Shown: positions 10,601-21,366, numbered from the stretch's first letter. The stretch is 44,852 bases of DNA from Triparma columacea (GCA_030267965.1 BRYA01000535.1:1-44852); one strand, 5' to 3'. Numbers and translations: made by a program. The notes: generated by a model not told the origin, from the letters alone.

Positions 10601-13600
10601 CTGGACTCCGACCCTCAGCTGAAGCAAAAGACCACAGAACTTGTTCAGAATGCCGCCAAGCTTCTCGACGAGCGCCGCATGCTCCGGTACGACCCCAAGT
10701 CTGGCAACCTCGCTGTGACTGATCACGGGAGAGTGGCTTCCCACTTTTACATTCAGAATGAGAGCGTTGCCACCTTCAACGAACTCCTGGCTCGTATACC
10801 CCATGCGAGCGACGCAGACCTCATGCACGTGATATGCAACGCCTGCGAGTTCGTCAATGTAAAAGTTCGGCAAGAGGAACTCAAGGAGATAGACCAGCTT
10901 CTGGCCACCGCCTGCCCCCTCGCCGTCACCGCGACGGCCGACACTTCTCCTGGAAAATCCAACATTCTCCTCCAGGCTTTCATTAGCAATATGAGGATCA
11001 CCTCCTTCACCCTTACTTCGGACACTAACTACATTGCTTCTAACGCCGGTAGGGTTGCAAGGGCCCTCTTCGAGATGTGCCTCCGTCGGGGCAATGCCGG
11101 CCACGCTAGCAAGTTTCTCAAGATTGCCAAAACGATCGACAAAAGGGTTTGGTGGTACCATACTCCCCTCCGTCAGTTTGCCGAGGACCTCCCCAACAAC
11201 ATTTTCCCGGCTCTTGAGAGCCGAGGTTATGGGTCCTATGACTACGCCCTTAGCCTCCTCGACATGACTGACAGCGAGGTCGGCCAGGCTGCCCACTGGC
11301 AAAAGGGAGGTGAGAAAGACAACACCGCGACTCATCACTCATACATACATCTTGTCCACTAACGCAAACCTTCGCGCGACTCGCTTGGGCTCACTTCGCT
11401 CGCCGCAGGTTCCACCATCAAACGTCACGTCCGCTTTCTCCCTCATTTTGCAATATCCTGCAATGTCCAGCCCATCTCAAGAGGTATTCTCCGCTTCAAC
11501 GTCGAACTGGCCTCCGATTTCGACTGGCACGGCAAGCATGCCGGCAGCGCTCAGGGTTTCTGGCTTTGGGTCGAAGACAGTGAAAATGAGCGAATCTACC
11601 ACCACGAGTACATTGTCCTCTCGAAGCGCAATCACCCTGAGACTGTCAATCTCGACCTGACAATACCAGCATTCGAACCACTTCCCCCCCAGTATTACCT
11701 CGTCATTGTTTCTGATCGCTTCGTCGGCGTCGAGCTCACGCACCCGGTGTCATTCCAGCACCTCCTTCTCCCAGATCGTCACCTTCCTTACACCGATCTT
11801 GCTGACATCACCCCCCTTCCCACCACGGCCCTTTCTCATCCCCCCTTCGAGTCCCTCTATAACACGAAATTCGATTGCTTCAACCCCATCCAGTCGCAAC
11901 TCTTCCACGTCTTGTACCACACTGACAAGAGCGTCTTGCTTGGTGCTCCAACTGGCTCTGGTAAGACGATTGTTGCTGAACTCGCCCTTCTACGCCTCAA
12001 GCGCATCTCTCCTTCAAACAAGTGTGTTTACATTGCACCGCTCAAGTCTCTTGCTCGGGAAAGGTTGAAGGAATGGAGAAAGAACCTTGGCTCGAAGCTT
12101 AATTGGCAGATTCTCGAGCTCAGCGGGGACACCTCCCACGATGCCAGGACAATGAGCAAGGCCGACGTTCTTGTCTGCACGCCCGAGAAGTGGGACTTAA
12201 TCTCGAGGGGCTGGAGAGATTCTGGCCGCGAGTTTGTTAAGCAATGCAAGTTGCTAATAATTGACGAGATCCACCTTCTTGGGGAGGAGCGCGGTGCAGT
12301 CCTTGAGGCTATAGGTGAGAATCCGAACGAAGTGAAGGAAATCTTTTATTCCATCATTCTAACAAACCAGTACGCCGACAACCCCCTTCGTGACTCGCTT
12401 TCTCTTCGTAGTCTCTAGGACCCGGTATATCAGCGAATACTTAAAAGCTCAAAGCGATCCTCCCTCTTCATTCACCCCGACGCGGATCCTCGGTCTCTCC
12501 ACGGCCCTTTCCAATCCTCGGGACCTCGCTGAATGGATGGGAATCGACTTTGATCCTCCCAATAGTGGTATCGGAATGTACAATTTTCGGCCTTCGGTCC
12601 GTCCTGTTCCTCAGGAGGTACACATCCAGGGCTTTCCCGGTCGAGCATACTGCCCCCGCATGGCTACCATGAACAAACCTTGCTATGCAGCCATAAAGGA
12701 ACACAGTCCCAACAACCCTGTCATAATCTTCGTCGCGAGTAGAAGACAGACGCGGTTGACCGCCCTTGACCTCATATCTTTTGCCGTCGGCGACGAAGAA
12801 CCCCACCTTTTCCTTCACGGGGACGTTGACATCGACGTAATATGCTCCACAATCTCGGATACTGCACTCAAGCACACTCTCAGCTTCGGGATCGGCCTCC
12901 ACCACGCCGGACTCTCGAGTTCAGACAGAGATGTCGTCGAGAGATTATTTCTGGACGGTACCATACAGGTTCTTTGTGCGACCTCTACCCTTGCCTGGGG
13001 AGTCAACCTTCCCGCGAGATTGGTCATTGTCAAGGGAACAGGTGAGGATGGGCAAGAATTTGACTTCACCGGCTACCGTAGACTCACCGGCAACAGTAAA
13101 TTGACCGGCTTCCGGTGAAAGAGGCCGAAGAGTTTGCAACAAAACGCCGCATGACTAACAATAGAATTCGCTCGTCGCAGAGTTTTTCGACGGCAAGACC
13201 TCTAGGTACGTCGACTATCCTGTCACCGATGTGCTCCAAATGATGGGCAGGGCCGGCCGCCCTCAGTTCGACACCGTGGGAATCGCTTGCATCCTTGTGC
13301 AGGAGGGGAAGAAGAATTTTTATAGGAAGTTCCTTTACGAGCCATTTCCGGTCGAGAGCTGTTTGAAGAATAGGATCCACGAGATCCTCAATGCCGAAAT
13401 TGCTACGGAAACTGTCACCTCAAAATCAGACGCACTGGGATACATGAGGTGGACGTACTTCTACCGCCGCCTTTTGAAGAACCCGTCTTTCTACTTTTGT
13501 GAGGGAGACGTTGACGACTTTCTCAAGGATCTGGTGGACAAGACCGTCGAAAGTCTGGCAAAGCATGGGTGCGTCAAGCTGGTCGAGAGGGAAAGGCAGA

Positions 13601-14739
13601 AGGACGAAGTTGCATTCCTAGGCACAGACGATGACAGGATAATTATTGCTTCCACCGGCCTTGGGAGGGCCACTTCCAAGTTCTACCTCCTTCACCAGTC
13701 ATCCTCTGAATTCTTGGAGGGCCTGAAGGAGTTGAAGGGCAACTTGCAGGAGGCTAAGAGCGAGGGCATGGACGGGGAGGTGTTAGAAATCGGTTGCTTG
13801 CATCACATTTTGAAGCTCGTTACGGCTAGCAGCGAGTTCAACGAAATCCCCGTAAGACACAACGAGGAACACCTGAACGAGGAGCTCGCTGGAGAATTGC
13901 GATGGGGAGAAGATAAGGGAATGGACTTCGAGGACCCTCACACCAAGGCCTTCCTCCTCGTTCAAGCTTGGCTGGAGAGGGGGAAGAAGCTGCCGATTTC
14001 TGACTACACCAACGACACCAGGACCGTAGTCGACCAGCTGGGACGTTTGTTTGCAGCGATGCTTACAATCGTCCAGGAAGACGGGGAGGGTGCGTCCAAC
14101 TGCATGCTGGATGTTGCCTACAGCATTCTCGTGGCAGAGCAGTGCGTTGTGGCCAGATGCTACGTTGGGAGGGGGATGATCTTCCAGCAGGTGGATGGGA
14201 TTGTCAAGGGTGGGGGAGAGACGTCCAGCCTCTCTGAGAGGGAGGCGTTAACAGAGGTTATCTTGGATTCCATGGGGGTGGATGGGCTGCGAGATTTGAA
14301 GGCTAAGAGCTTGAAGAAGGGGGGGGACGACGCGCTCATCAAGAGTCTCAAGAGCGCCCGGTGTTTCAAGTCGGGCACGGTGCTCAGTTCTCTCAAGAAG
14401 CTCCCCTTCGTCGAGTGCGTGCGGTCTGTTCGCAAGGTTTGGGGAAAGTCTGGAGGGGGCGGGGTGCGCGTGACTGTCGAATTGAAGATTAGCCCTGGGG
14501 AAGGAGGGAGAAGAGGGGGGAGAGGGGGCGGAGGGGATGGTATCGAAGTGACGGTGCTCTTCGGAAAGGCAAGCACAAGAGAGCTCCTGGTAGTAAGGAG
14601 AGTCGGGGGGAGGGGGGGCAACAGGAGCGTGGAGGTTGAGATAGCAGGGGTCTCCGTGGAGGATGAAGTTTTGGTCAAGGTCGTGGTGGGCGGTGTGGTG
14701 GGAATGGACTTAGAGTTCAACGTCAATGACAGGGAGTAG
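7604..14739 (+). CDS. ASCC3: ASCC3/Slh1-type double-cassette Ski2-like RNA helicase, nine exons
   Basis: Exons: 7604-7984, 8056-8449, 8645-9259, 9368-9819, 9914-10193, 10293-11309, 11409-12314, 12412-13041, 13181-14739. All junctions are GT-AG and frame-consistent, giving 2,077 residues (human ASCC3 is about 2,200). Cassette 1 has Walker A APTGAGKTN (near residue 352), DEVH (near 477), GLSATLPN and QIFGRAGRP (near 721). Cassette 2 has GAPTGSGKTI (near 1225), DEIH (near 1331), GLSTALSN and QMMGRAGRP (near 1580). Each cassette is followed by a Sec63-type unit; the first includes the FN3-like FEPLPPQYY region. The YEPFPVES signature after cassette 2 favours ASCC3/Slh1 over the spliceosomal BRR2. 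ASCC3 family members act in the ribosome-quality-control trigger complex (splitting collided ribosomes) and, in animals, in alkylation repair. Both ATP sites look intact. The C-terminus is unusually Gly-rich. Confidence 0.93.
9320..9365 (+). repeat. Homopolymer C / CCCA tract in helicase intron 3
   Basis: A run of about 13 C followed by repeated C5-C7 blocks separated by A fills the 3' half of the intron (9260-9367), right up to the CAG acceptor. It serves as a C-only polypyrimidine tract. The complementary strand carries several G-runs and could form a G-quadruplex. Confidence 0.85.
13061..13119 (+). repeat. Three ~20-bp CACCGGC repeats in helicase intron 8
   Basis: Within the longest intron of the gene (13042-13180, 139 nt), a 19-20 bp unit occurs three times in a row: gacttcaccggctaccgta, gactcaccggcaacagtaaa, and a diverged third copy. 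The outer ends (TTCACCGG and CCGGTGAA) are inverted, so the RNA could fold into a hairpin. The extra repeat length accounts for this intron being about 40 nt longer than most of its siblings. Confidence 0.6.

Positions 14740-14776
<37 letters not shown>
14740..14776 (+). repeat. (TA)n(GA)n microsatellite directly after the helicase stop
   Basis: Alternating TA followed by GA begins at the base after the TAG stop and occupies the start of the helicase 3'UTR. Confidence 0.9.
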
Positions 14777-14895
14777 TAATAACGCGCTAGCGATGTTGTT
14801 TTTATTGGAATATGATGGTACGCTTGGTCCAGTTAAATTACACTCTCACGACTGGGGTATGAGGTTGAGCCCATAAGTAGTAGCGCGAGCGGCTC

Positions 14896-16405
14896 TCACG
14901 ACGTTGTCACAGCTTCTTCTGTGACGGCAGGCATAGCGGCTGCCGCTGTCGCGGCTTCGGCCGCGAAGTTGGCGGCCTCGGCCGTGGCTTCCTCCTTCGC
15001 TGTCGCTAGAGCAGCTGCCACGACGTCGTTGTCAGCATTACTTTCGCCAAGTTTGTTCGCTGCGAAGGAACCAGAGGGCGAGTTGGCGGTCCCCCCAGGG
15101 GCGATGCGGATGGAACCGAAGTGGCGTCCGCCCTTTTTACCAAACGCTTTTGACTTCCAGCGCATGGCCAACATAACCGCGCCCGCGGCTGCCCCGAAGC
15201 CTGAATCCTTGAGCCAGTTTCCGAGGTTGTCCATCTGCTCGGCTGCGTCAGACATGGCCTCGTCAATTTGCTCCAGCAGGCCATCCTCGATCTTATCTAT
15301 TGCTCCCTCGACCTTCGTCGCGTTGAGCATCTTCTTGAACTTGGGAAGGAGGACCGAGAGAGTGTGTTTGGCTGAAGATAAGGCCTCATCGACAGTGTCA
15401 GGGATCATGCCAGCAGTGGAAACCTTGGTTTTACCGTCACACATGTTGGTGACCTTAGTGATGACAATGTTGACCTCGGAGAGGTGGAAGGTTAGCTGCT
15501 GGGCGAGCTGTGGGAAGAGAGAGAGAGAGAGAGAGGGAGGAGCCGAGAGGGAGGAGCAAAGCGGAGAGAAGAAGGATTTCGTTAGTATATTAGTTCAGGT
15601 GCACGCGCAAATTGCAAAACCCTTTTTGAAGATCCGCAAAGTCCCAACCCCCCTCCCCCCCCTCTCACCTTGATGGCCTTATCCTCTCCCGCCTTGGCCT
15701 TGTTCTTCCCAAAGACGTCAGACAGCGTGTCTAGCGACTTCGACACGAGCATGACGATGTTACCGAAGTTGCGCTCCAGGTGAGAGATGAGCTGATGGAT
15801 GGACAGCTTTTCGGACTTTTGACGCCCTCCGAGAGTGAGACTGAGGGGGTTGGGGTGGAGGAGAGAAAGGGGGTGGGAAAGAGGGATGTTAGAAAGGAAG
15901 AGGGCCTATTTTAGCCTCATCTATAGATGAGGCTAGATATGTCCACACTTTGGCCTGCCTCGCCCACCATCGTCCGCCTTCCCATTCTCATTCTTCCACC
16001 CCCCCCCCCTTCTGCTCCCTCTTTATGTTCCACTCCCCTCGATCCCCCCTCTGCTCACCTCCTTTTCCCAAGGCTCCTCCTCTCGTGTCGCTTCTTGGAT
16101 ATGGAGCTCTTATCTGCCCCCCCCTCGGAGTTAGTATCCTGCGTGAACATTACCCCCTGCGAAGACGAAGCCTCCGCACTGGGGAGCACTGGCTCCGAGG
16201 CTGAAGCACCAAGATTGGGGGCAGACGTTGCAGTTGGGTCTATTGCACTTACACCCTCCTCAACGGGGGCAGTGGAGGCTTGGGTGTCGGACAAGCCGAG
16301 AAGATCAGCGGCAGAAATGACCATCTCCTCCTCGTCATCACTTCCTAATTCATTTTCTGCCCCAGTTGAAAGGGGGGAAGCCGAGACATCATTTTGGTTG
16401 GACAT
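14896..16405 (-). CDS. Unknown protein with acidic N-terminus, helical middle and Ala-rich tail (three exons)
   Basis: Minus-strand exons 16059-16405, 15669-15840 and 14896-15507 join through two GTGAG...AG introns (218 and 161 nt) into a 376-residue protein. Residues 1-115 are disordered, Ser/Glu-rich, with a DDEEEMV patch. The middle exon reads IHQLISHLERNFGNIVMLVS, and the helical prediction continues through LAQQLTFHLSEVNIVITKV and amphipathic segments to about residue 280. A GFGAAAGAVMLAM stretch is too short and mixed to be called a membrane span. The tail is Ala/Glu-rich. The first and last exons would look like unrelated short ORFs without the middle exon. No family is recognised. It is divergent from the IQUB-like gene. 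Intron 2 contains a (GA)n run. Confidence 0.75.
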
Positions 16406-16767
16406 TTCTAGGCTTTTATGTCAATATATGATCGGTTGATGAATATAATTACGTATTAATATAAGTACACGACAACAATACACAGTAATCTTCCAATGTT
16501 AATCGAGTGGCAAATACTTCTCCCCAATCCAGTATGTTCCTAACTCCCGAACCTTTTCCATGGCCTGGCCGAGCCAGCTCCTTTTGTGCCGGTTCGTTAT
16601 CACAACCCCCATTCTTCTTTTTCGTTTTATATTACGTATTGGAGTATAGTGTATAACTTCCGTTGTATATCTCCCCTTCCCCGTAACCCTGCATTACTGA
16701 CACCCTTCCGTAATCTCCTACAAGTCTCCTAAAATAGCCCCTCCCCCCCCCCCTCGGTTCCACCCTC
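16406..16767. other. Divergent intergenic region (promoters of the unknown gene and IQUB)
   Basis: 362 bp lie between two divergent start codons. The part near 16430-16500 is AT-rich, and a pyrimidine-rich leader with a C10 run precedes the IQUB ATG. No coding signature was found on either strand. Confidence 0.6.
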
Positions 16768-18027
16768 ATGTCCTCCTCCCCTGAAGTTCCCTCCTCTCTC
16801 CCGCCGATTGACACTGCCTACCCCTCATATGTCGACCCTAACTACGTCATGCCCGGTGAGATAACCGTCTCCACCGTGTTGGATGATGGTCGTAGAAGCA
16901 CCTTTAATGTAACTATCGAGAAGCTCCCCTCTGATGCCAAGAAGGCCTACCTTGGTGGCTACCGCCACAAGCGCACGGGGGTGACGTACCACCACGGGAG
17001 TGCCCAGACCGCCGCCGCGACCAGGGTACACAAGGACGTTAGCAACCTGAGGAACAGGGACACCCAGACTTATTCCATGATTACCAAGAGCACACAGCTG
17101 GTCAGAGAGTCGGGGACGCAGATGAAGAGGAAGGACGTCCACTTGGACGACTCCAAGGACAAGGCGGTGGAGGCGAAGCCTTACTTCACGAGTAACCAAC
17201 TCCTGGAGCTGCAGCGGAACAAGACCCTGGTCATTCAGTGCTACTGGAGGGGGTACATCGCGAGGAAGGTGGCATGGGACAGGAGGGATGAGATATACCA
17301 GCGCCAGTTGTCTAGGCTCAGGGCGAAGGAGGATGCGGTGAGGCAGAAGGCCGAGAAGCAGAAGGAGGAGATTGAGAGGAGGATGAACCCAAGGTCAGTT
17401 AAGGACTTTGAGATACTCTACAACGAGCTAGAGAGCTGGAGGCACGCGGAGATGGCAAAGATAAGGAGCTCGGGGGTTGAGCTGGGCGATCAGAAGGCCA
17501 TGGTCGCCGACCTTCTGGCTAAGGAGACCAAGCTCCTCCAGACCATTGACAAGCTCAAGGCCAAGGCGATGAAGGGGGGGAGGGACAAGAAAATCACGAC
17601 GATGATGAAGAACATGTCCCAAAGCAAGAAGTGGGAAATGTCGAACGGAATGCCCGTCCCCGTCGAAACTCCTTTCACGACCCGGGCTAAGGAGCTGAGC
17701 GAGCTGTTTTTGGCCCTGAAAGGGACAATCAAGGGGGTAGACGAGAGGCTTGACGTACTCCTAAACGTCAAATGGACAGTCAACGAGTTCGACTGCGCCC
17801 TGACTCGCGACATAGTCGAGCTTATCGACCGCGAGGCCGACCTCCTAAACAGGGGCCGTTCCCAGAAGACCCTCAAGGGCCTGAGGCAACGTCTAGAGAA
17901 CCTCTTCCTGCAGTTCGTGGAAACGCCAGAGTTCAACCCGGAGGCGCAGAGGTTCCTCAAGGTTGGGGATGGCTTCGAGGTGGAACCTATATATAAAACT
18001 CTTGCCGCTCCTAGCAATTGGGCGTAG
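16768..18027 (+). CDS. IQUB: IQUB/FAP253-like axonemal protein (IQ motif, no ubiquitin-like domain)
   Basis: A single-exon, 419-residue protein. It carries the signature of the IQUB family: GGYRHKRTGVTYHH (about 65-78), then RDTQTYSMITKSTQL, an SGTQMKRK block, the DDSKDK...KPYFT segment (about 130-145), and one IQ motif, LVIQCYWRGYIARK (about 155-168). A long coiled coil rich in Arg/Lys/Glu and a conserved C-terminal helical part with TPEFNPEAQRF follow. In animals and Chlamydomonas this family is a radial-spoke 1-associated axonemal protein, and the IQ motif binds calmodulin-like light chains. The N-terminal ubiquitin-like domain of human IQUB is absent. The organism therefore probably builds a motile flagellum at some life stage. 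It lies head-to-head with the unknown gene on the left. Confidence 0.85.
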   Translation: MSSSPEVPSSLPPIDTAYPSYVDPNYVMPGEITVSTVLDDGRRSTFNVTIEKLPSDAKKAYLGGYRHKRTGVTYHHGSAQTAAATRVHKDVSNLRNRDTQTYSMITKSTQLVRESGTQMKRKDVHLDDSKDKAVEAKPYFTSNQLLELQRNKTLVIQCYWRGYIARKVAWDRRDEIYQRQLSRLRAKEDAVRQKAEKQKEEIERRMNPRSVKDFEILYNELESWRHAEMAKIRSSGVELGDQKAMVADLLAKETKLLQTIDKLKAKAMKGGRDKKITTMMKNMSQSKKWEMSNGMPVPVETPFTTRAKELSELFLALKGTIKGVDERLDVLLNVKWTVNEFDCALTRDIVELIDREADLLNRGRSQKTLKGLRQRLENLFLQFVETPEFNPEAQRFLKVGDGFEVEPIYKTLAAPSNWA

Positions 18028-18369
18028 AGGGAGGGGGGAGTGTTTGGGGGGTGGGGTGGGGGGAGGGGGTTGTAAAGATAGAGTTCGTGATTTCTTACTA
18101 AACAAAGAAAAAGGCGAATTCAATTTAGTATAGGAGGAGAGTGGGGGAGAGGGAGAGCGCACGAGTGAAATATTGCTGTTGGAAGTTGTGGAAGTTGAGA
18201 AAGATTTGTGCATCAGGTCAAATCCGATCATAATCAAAAGGAGAAATAAAACAGAAGTACGTTTGAGATATAATCCCATCGGCTTGAATTTGTTATGTTC
18301 GACAGCTTCAAACACATTTGAAGCTCTCTAACCAACAACAGTTGCCCTAATGCCTAAAATATCAAGAAA
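18028..18369. other. Intergenic: IQUB 3' region and thiolase 5'UTR
   Basis: G-rich sequence (18028-18075) follows the stop. AT-rich sequence then leads into the thiolase leader. A minus-strand open stretch here is proline/serine low complexity and overlaps the IQUB end, so I do not call it. The thiolase leader includes an out-of-frame ATG at 18350 that, in the spliced mRNA, would open a 13-codon uORF overlapping the main start. Confidence 0.5.
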
Positions 18370-19731
18370 AGTGAAGTGTTGTGGTGAAGTCGTTCTAACT
18401 CCCTCCCAGTGTCCCTCGCTCGTCGCGCAGTAATCGTCTCCACCGCTCGTACTGGTCTCGCCAAGTCCTTCCGTGGTGGTTTCAACATGACTCACGGTGC
18501 AGCCCTCGCTGGTCACTGCATAGAGCATGCCGTCTCTCGGGCTGGCCTCACTGAAGATGCTAGTATCATCGACGACGTGTTTCTAGGATGCGGTATGCCG
18601 GAGGGTGAAACTGGAATGAACGTCGCTAGGAACGCCGCCATGTGGGCTGGACTACCCAACACGGTGAGCGGTGCGACCATCAACAGATTCTGCTCATCTG
18701 GCCTCCAAGGTATCGCCAACGCCGCCCACTCCATCATCGTGGACGGTTCTACCGCGGCTATTGGAGGTGGCGTTGATTCTATTTCTCTCGTTCAGCCCAA
18801 GATGATCAAGGGAGTAGTGGTCGAGAAGAAGCTCATGAAGTCTCATCCTGCTCTTTGGATGCCAATGATCGAGACTGCCGACCTCGTCGCTGAGCGTTAC
18901 GGGATAAGCAGGGAGAGGCAAGACGATTACAGTTTAGAGTCTCAGAGGAGGACCGCAGCAGCCCAGGAGGCAGGTTTATTTGACGACGAGATCGTCCCCA
19001 TGGATACAATTATGGGTGTCATGGACAAAGAGACAAAGGAGGTCAGCAAAGTCCCCTACTCAGTCGTTAAGGATGAGTGCAACCGCGCCGACACAAAGCT
19101 CGAAGGTCTTCAGTCCCTTGACCCAATCATGATCAAGGCGAACCCGAACGCAACCATCACAGCGGGGAACGCTAGCCAGCTTTCAGACGGCGCCAGCGCA
19201 AGCTTGCTGATGGAAGAAGGCGAGGCTCAGGTGCGTGGGGGGGTGGGGGGTGGGGGATTATTGTACACACCACCAGAAATAGCACTAACAAGAAACCTTT
19301 CAAATCTCATCGCCTCAACTCTTCTCGACCGTTTCGCCTACCTTTAGCGCCGCGGTCTCACTCCTCTCGGTGCATTTGTCGGTTTCGCTGTCGGAGGTTG
19401 TTCCCCTGAGGAGATGGGTATCGGTCCAACTGTCGCTGTCCCTAAGCTCCTCTCCCGTCACGGTCTTACCGTCGATGACATCGACCTCTGGGAGTTGAAC
19501 GAGGCCTTCGCCGTCGTACCCCTTCACTGCGCCGATGTCCTAGGGATTGACCATGACAAGATGAACGTCAACGGAGGATCGATATCAATCGGGCACCCGT
19601 TCGGAATGACGGGGGCGAGGTGCGTTGGACATGCTCTTATTGAGGGGAAGAGGAGAGGAGCTAAGAGGGTCGTCGTTACCATGTGCGTGGGAGGAGGCAT
19701 GGGAGCGGCGGGACTTTTTGAGGTGCTGTGA
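18370..19731 (+). CDS. Thiolase (acetyl-CoA C-acyltransferase), start codon split by an intron
   Basis: Exons: A at 18370, then 18410-19230 and 19348-19731, giving 401 residues. The thiolase fold is complete: NRFCSSGLQ with the nucleophilic Cys95, [33 protein letters not shown] with the catalytic His, and CVGGGMG near the C-terminus with the second Cys. It catalyses thiolytic cleavage or condensation of acyl-CoA. I see no C-terminal PTS1, and the N-terminus [15 protein letters not shown] begins right at the fold, so I cannot assign a compartment. No ATG precedes the second exon in frame. A 39-nt intron (GTGAAG donor at 18371, CTAAC branch site, CAG at 18407-18409) joins the terminal A of the leader to TG, creating ATG with A at -3. 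Confidence 0.9.
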
Positions 19732-19954
19732 AGAGATGAGCTAAAGGGGAGAGGGACCTTGATTGGGAATGATTTATTAGAACTTTAGATCCGTCAGGAG
19801 TAATACAATCAGCTCGTTGAATGTAAAGGCAAGTCTTGGTGACTTTGGGGAGTCCATTTTGGAGTCCATTTTGAGAGTCAATTTTAACGCCCCAAATAAT
19901 TAATTTTAACATTTCTAACCTTCATATCAAAATAACATACAAACAAAACACATA

Positions 19955-20233
19955 ATGTCGACTGATTCAGATGAAATATCGCTCCCTTGGCCTTTATCCA
20001 CACTTTATACTCATGCCACGAAAGTATCTGAGCACACTTTGAAGACAATTGATGCTCTGTATGAGCTTTATACGCCAAAAGGATCTACTAATGAAGACAT
20101 AGTAGGGAAGGAAGGGGTAACAGGAGGAAATAACCTTCAAAATGACCTTCCAAATGAAGTTAATACTGATGTGAGTGAGGGGGCCGAGGGGGAGGAGGGA
20201 GATATGAGGGAAAATGAGAGAGAGAACGACTAG
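19955..20233 (+). CDS. Small acidic hypothetical protein (92 aa)
   Basis: ATG at 19955 opens a 92-codon frame. The first about 40 residues look structured (LPWPLSTLYTHATKVSEHTL, then KTIDALYELYTP), and an acidic, Glu/Asn-rich tail follows. It stands between the thiolase and TMEM18 on the same strand, with its own AT-rich upstream region. The helical N-terminal half argues for a real gene. The small size and lack of a recognised family limit confidence. Confidence 0.4.
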   Translation: MSTDSDEISLPWPLSTLYTHATKVSEHTLKTIDALYELYTPKGSTNEDIVGKEGVTGGNNLQNDLPNEVNTDVSEGAEGEEGDMRENEREND

Positions 20234-20421
20234 AGAGAGAACGACTTGAGCTTTCTTATTGGAACTATATAACGCTTAACAATTCAACACAAGCAACGTG
20301 AAAATAGCTTAGGAGGAATAACCTAAAAAAACAACCTCACAAAGCAGCTGCAACACTCACATCTCCCCCACCCCCCTAACCCCCCAACTCCCTCTCAAAA
20401 CACCCTACTCACTACACCTAG

Positions 20422-21009
20422 ATGGGGGCCTGGGGTGATACCATAAACCAAGTAGTCTCCGGCATAAAGGACGGTACCATAAAGCCCCCTTCCTCCTCCT
20501 CCTCCTCCTCCTCTTCCTCTTCCTCCTCTTCCTCCTCCTCCAGTATCCTCGGTTCCATATCCGACGATCTCACAGCCTTCACGTCCGCGATAAACTGGTC
20601 GCTCGACGGATACTGGATATACCCACTCCTAACCTTCCATGTTTTAACCTTCTTTTTCATCCTACGTTACCGCGGTAACCTTACGGTAACATGCGTTACC
20701 TTCATAATCCTCGCTGCGCTCTGCAGATGCAGTGAGATTATAAACGCCCACCTTCATGTTCGGTACGTAGATTTCGCGAGTCAGGATTACTTTGACTCCT
20801 CCGGTGTGTTTGCTGCTGTATTTTTCGCAGGGCCTATTTTGGGGAACTGTATGGTGCTGGTTATGGGACTTGTTTGGGACGCGAAGGACTTGCTGATCGA
20901 GGTTAAGAGGGAAGAGTTTAAGAGAGCGAGAGGGGGAGGGAAGAAGAGAGATGGAGGGAGTAAGGGTGGGGGGAAAAAGGGGAAGGGGAAGGGGAAGAAG
21001 GAGGATTAG
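20422..21009 (+). CDS. TMEM18: TMEM18-like inner nuclear membrane protein with polyserine insertion
   Basis: A 195-residue single-exon protein. After a short N-terminus and an uninterrupted serine run (residues about 25-42, TCC/TCT codons), the TMEM18 domain follows: FTSAINWSLDGYW, three or four membrane spans, the RCSEIINAHLH motif and the diagnostic DYFDSSGVF...GPILGN. The C-terminus is a Gly/Lys-rich basic tail. Human TMEM18 is 140 aa and localises to the nuclear envelope through a basic C-terminus. The basic tail here (GKGKGKKED) is consistent with that, by inference. The polyserine run sits before the conserved domain and is probably a slippage expansion. Confidence 0.88.
   Translation: MGAWGDTINQVVSGIKDGTIKPPSSSSSSSSSSSSSSSSSSILGSISDDLTAFTSAINWSLDGYWIYPLLTFHVLTFFFILRYRGNLTVTCVTFIILAALCRCSEIINAHLHVRYVDFASQDYFDSSGVFAAVFFAGPILGNCMVLVMGLVWDAKDLLIEVKREEFKRARGGGKKRDGGSKGGGKKGKGKGKKED
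20490..20541 (+). repeat. (TCC)n/(TCT)n trinucleotide tract encoding polyserine
   Basis: An almost perfect trinucleotide run in frame within TMEM18. The antisense strand reads a glutamate run, which is an artefact of the repeat. Confidence 0.9.
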
Positions 21010-21169
21010 GGGATTTTGTTTGGTCTAGGGGGGGGAGGGGGGGGGACGATTATGGCAAAGATGCAAACAAATTGGACAACCATCACGTTGACAACAACGG
21101 TAGCCGAAAATAACTAGCAAAAGACAAAAAACGGGACAGTCAGGTCGCTTATTATGGACATCAAATTGC

Positions 21170-21262
21170 TTATTTTTTACCATTTTTTAAGCAAAACATT
21201 GAGCAGTTCCGGAGGGCATTGATTGCGAGGATTGCAATTTGCGTGAGAATGAACAATTTCAT
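21170..21262 (-). pseudogene. Eroded divergent signal-peptide ORF, copy 1
   Basis: On the minus strand an ATG at 21262 opens MKLFILTQIAILAINAL..., stopping after 30 codons. It aligns with MKWFILTLIAILAGSQA, the start of the small secreted-peptide gene at 42823, and the untranslated bases before the ATG also align. The part after the hydrophobic core does not match, so I treat it as a relic. Confidence 0.55.
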
Positions 21263-21366
21263 ATTTCTCCAACTAATTTTGTCGACTCCTGCTTCCAGAA
21301 TTCTTAGACAGAAGAAACTTTTTCAGATGCAGGATGGGACAGAGCAGATTTTGAGGTTAGTGCACG
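21225..21366. promoter_or_regulatory. Shared MYND-gene upstream element, copy 1
   Basis: About 140 bp alignable to 42729-42868 (inverted) and, more weakly, to the region at 22750-22870. The best-conserved core is gtgagaatgaacaatttc followed by tctccaactaattttgtc. It lies between the relic signal-peptide ORF and the ankyrin-MYND start, so it is a candidate bidirectional promoter/5'UTR. Confidence 0.55.

Noticed and set aside
10532..11338. 268-codon minus-strand open frame opposite the helicase
   Set aside because: It lies wholly inside a conserved Sec63-type exon of ASCC3 and has no recognisable motif.
14160..14726. 188-codon minus-strand open frame opposite the helicase C-terminus
   Set aside because: Pro/Thr/Ser low complexity caused by the Gly-rich sense strand.
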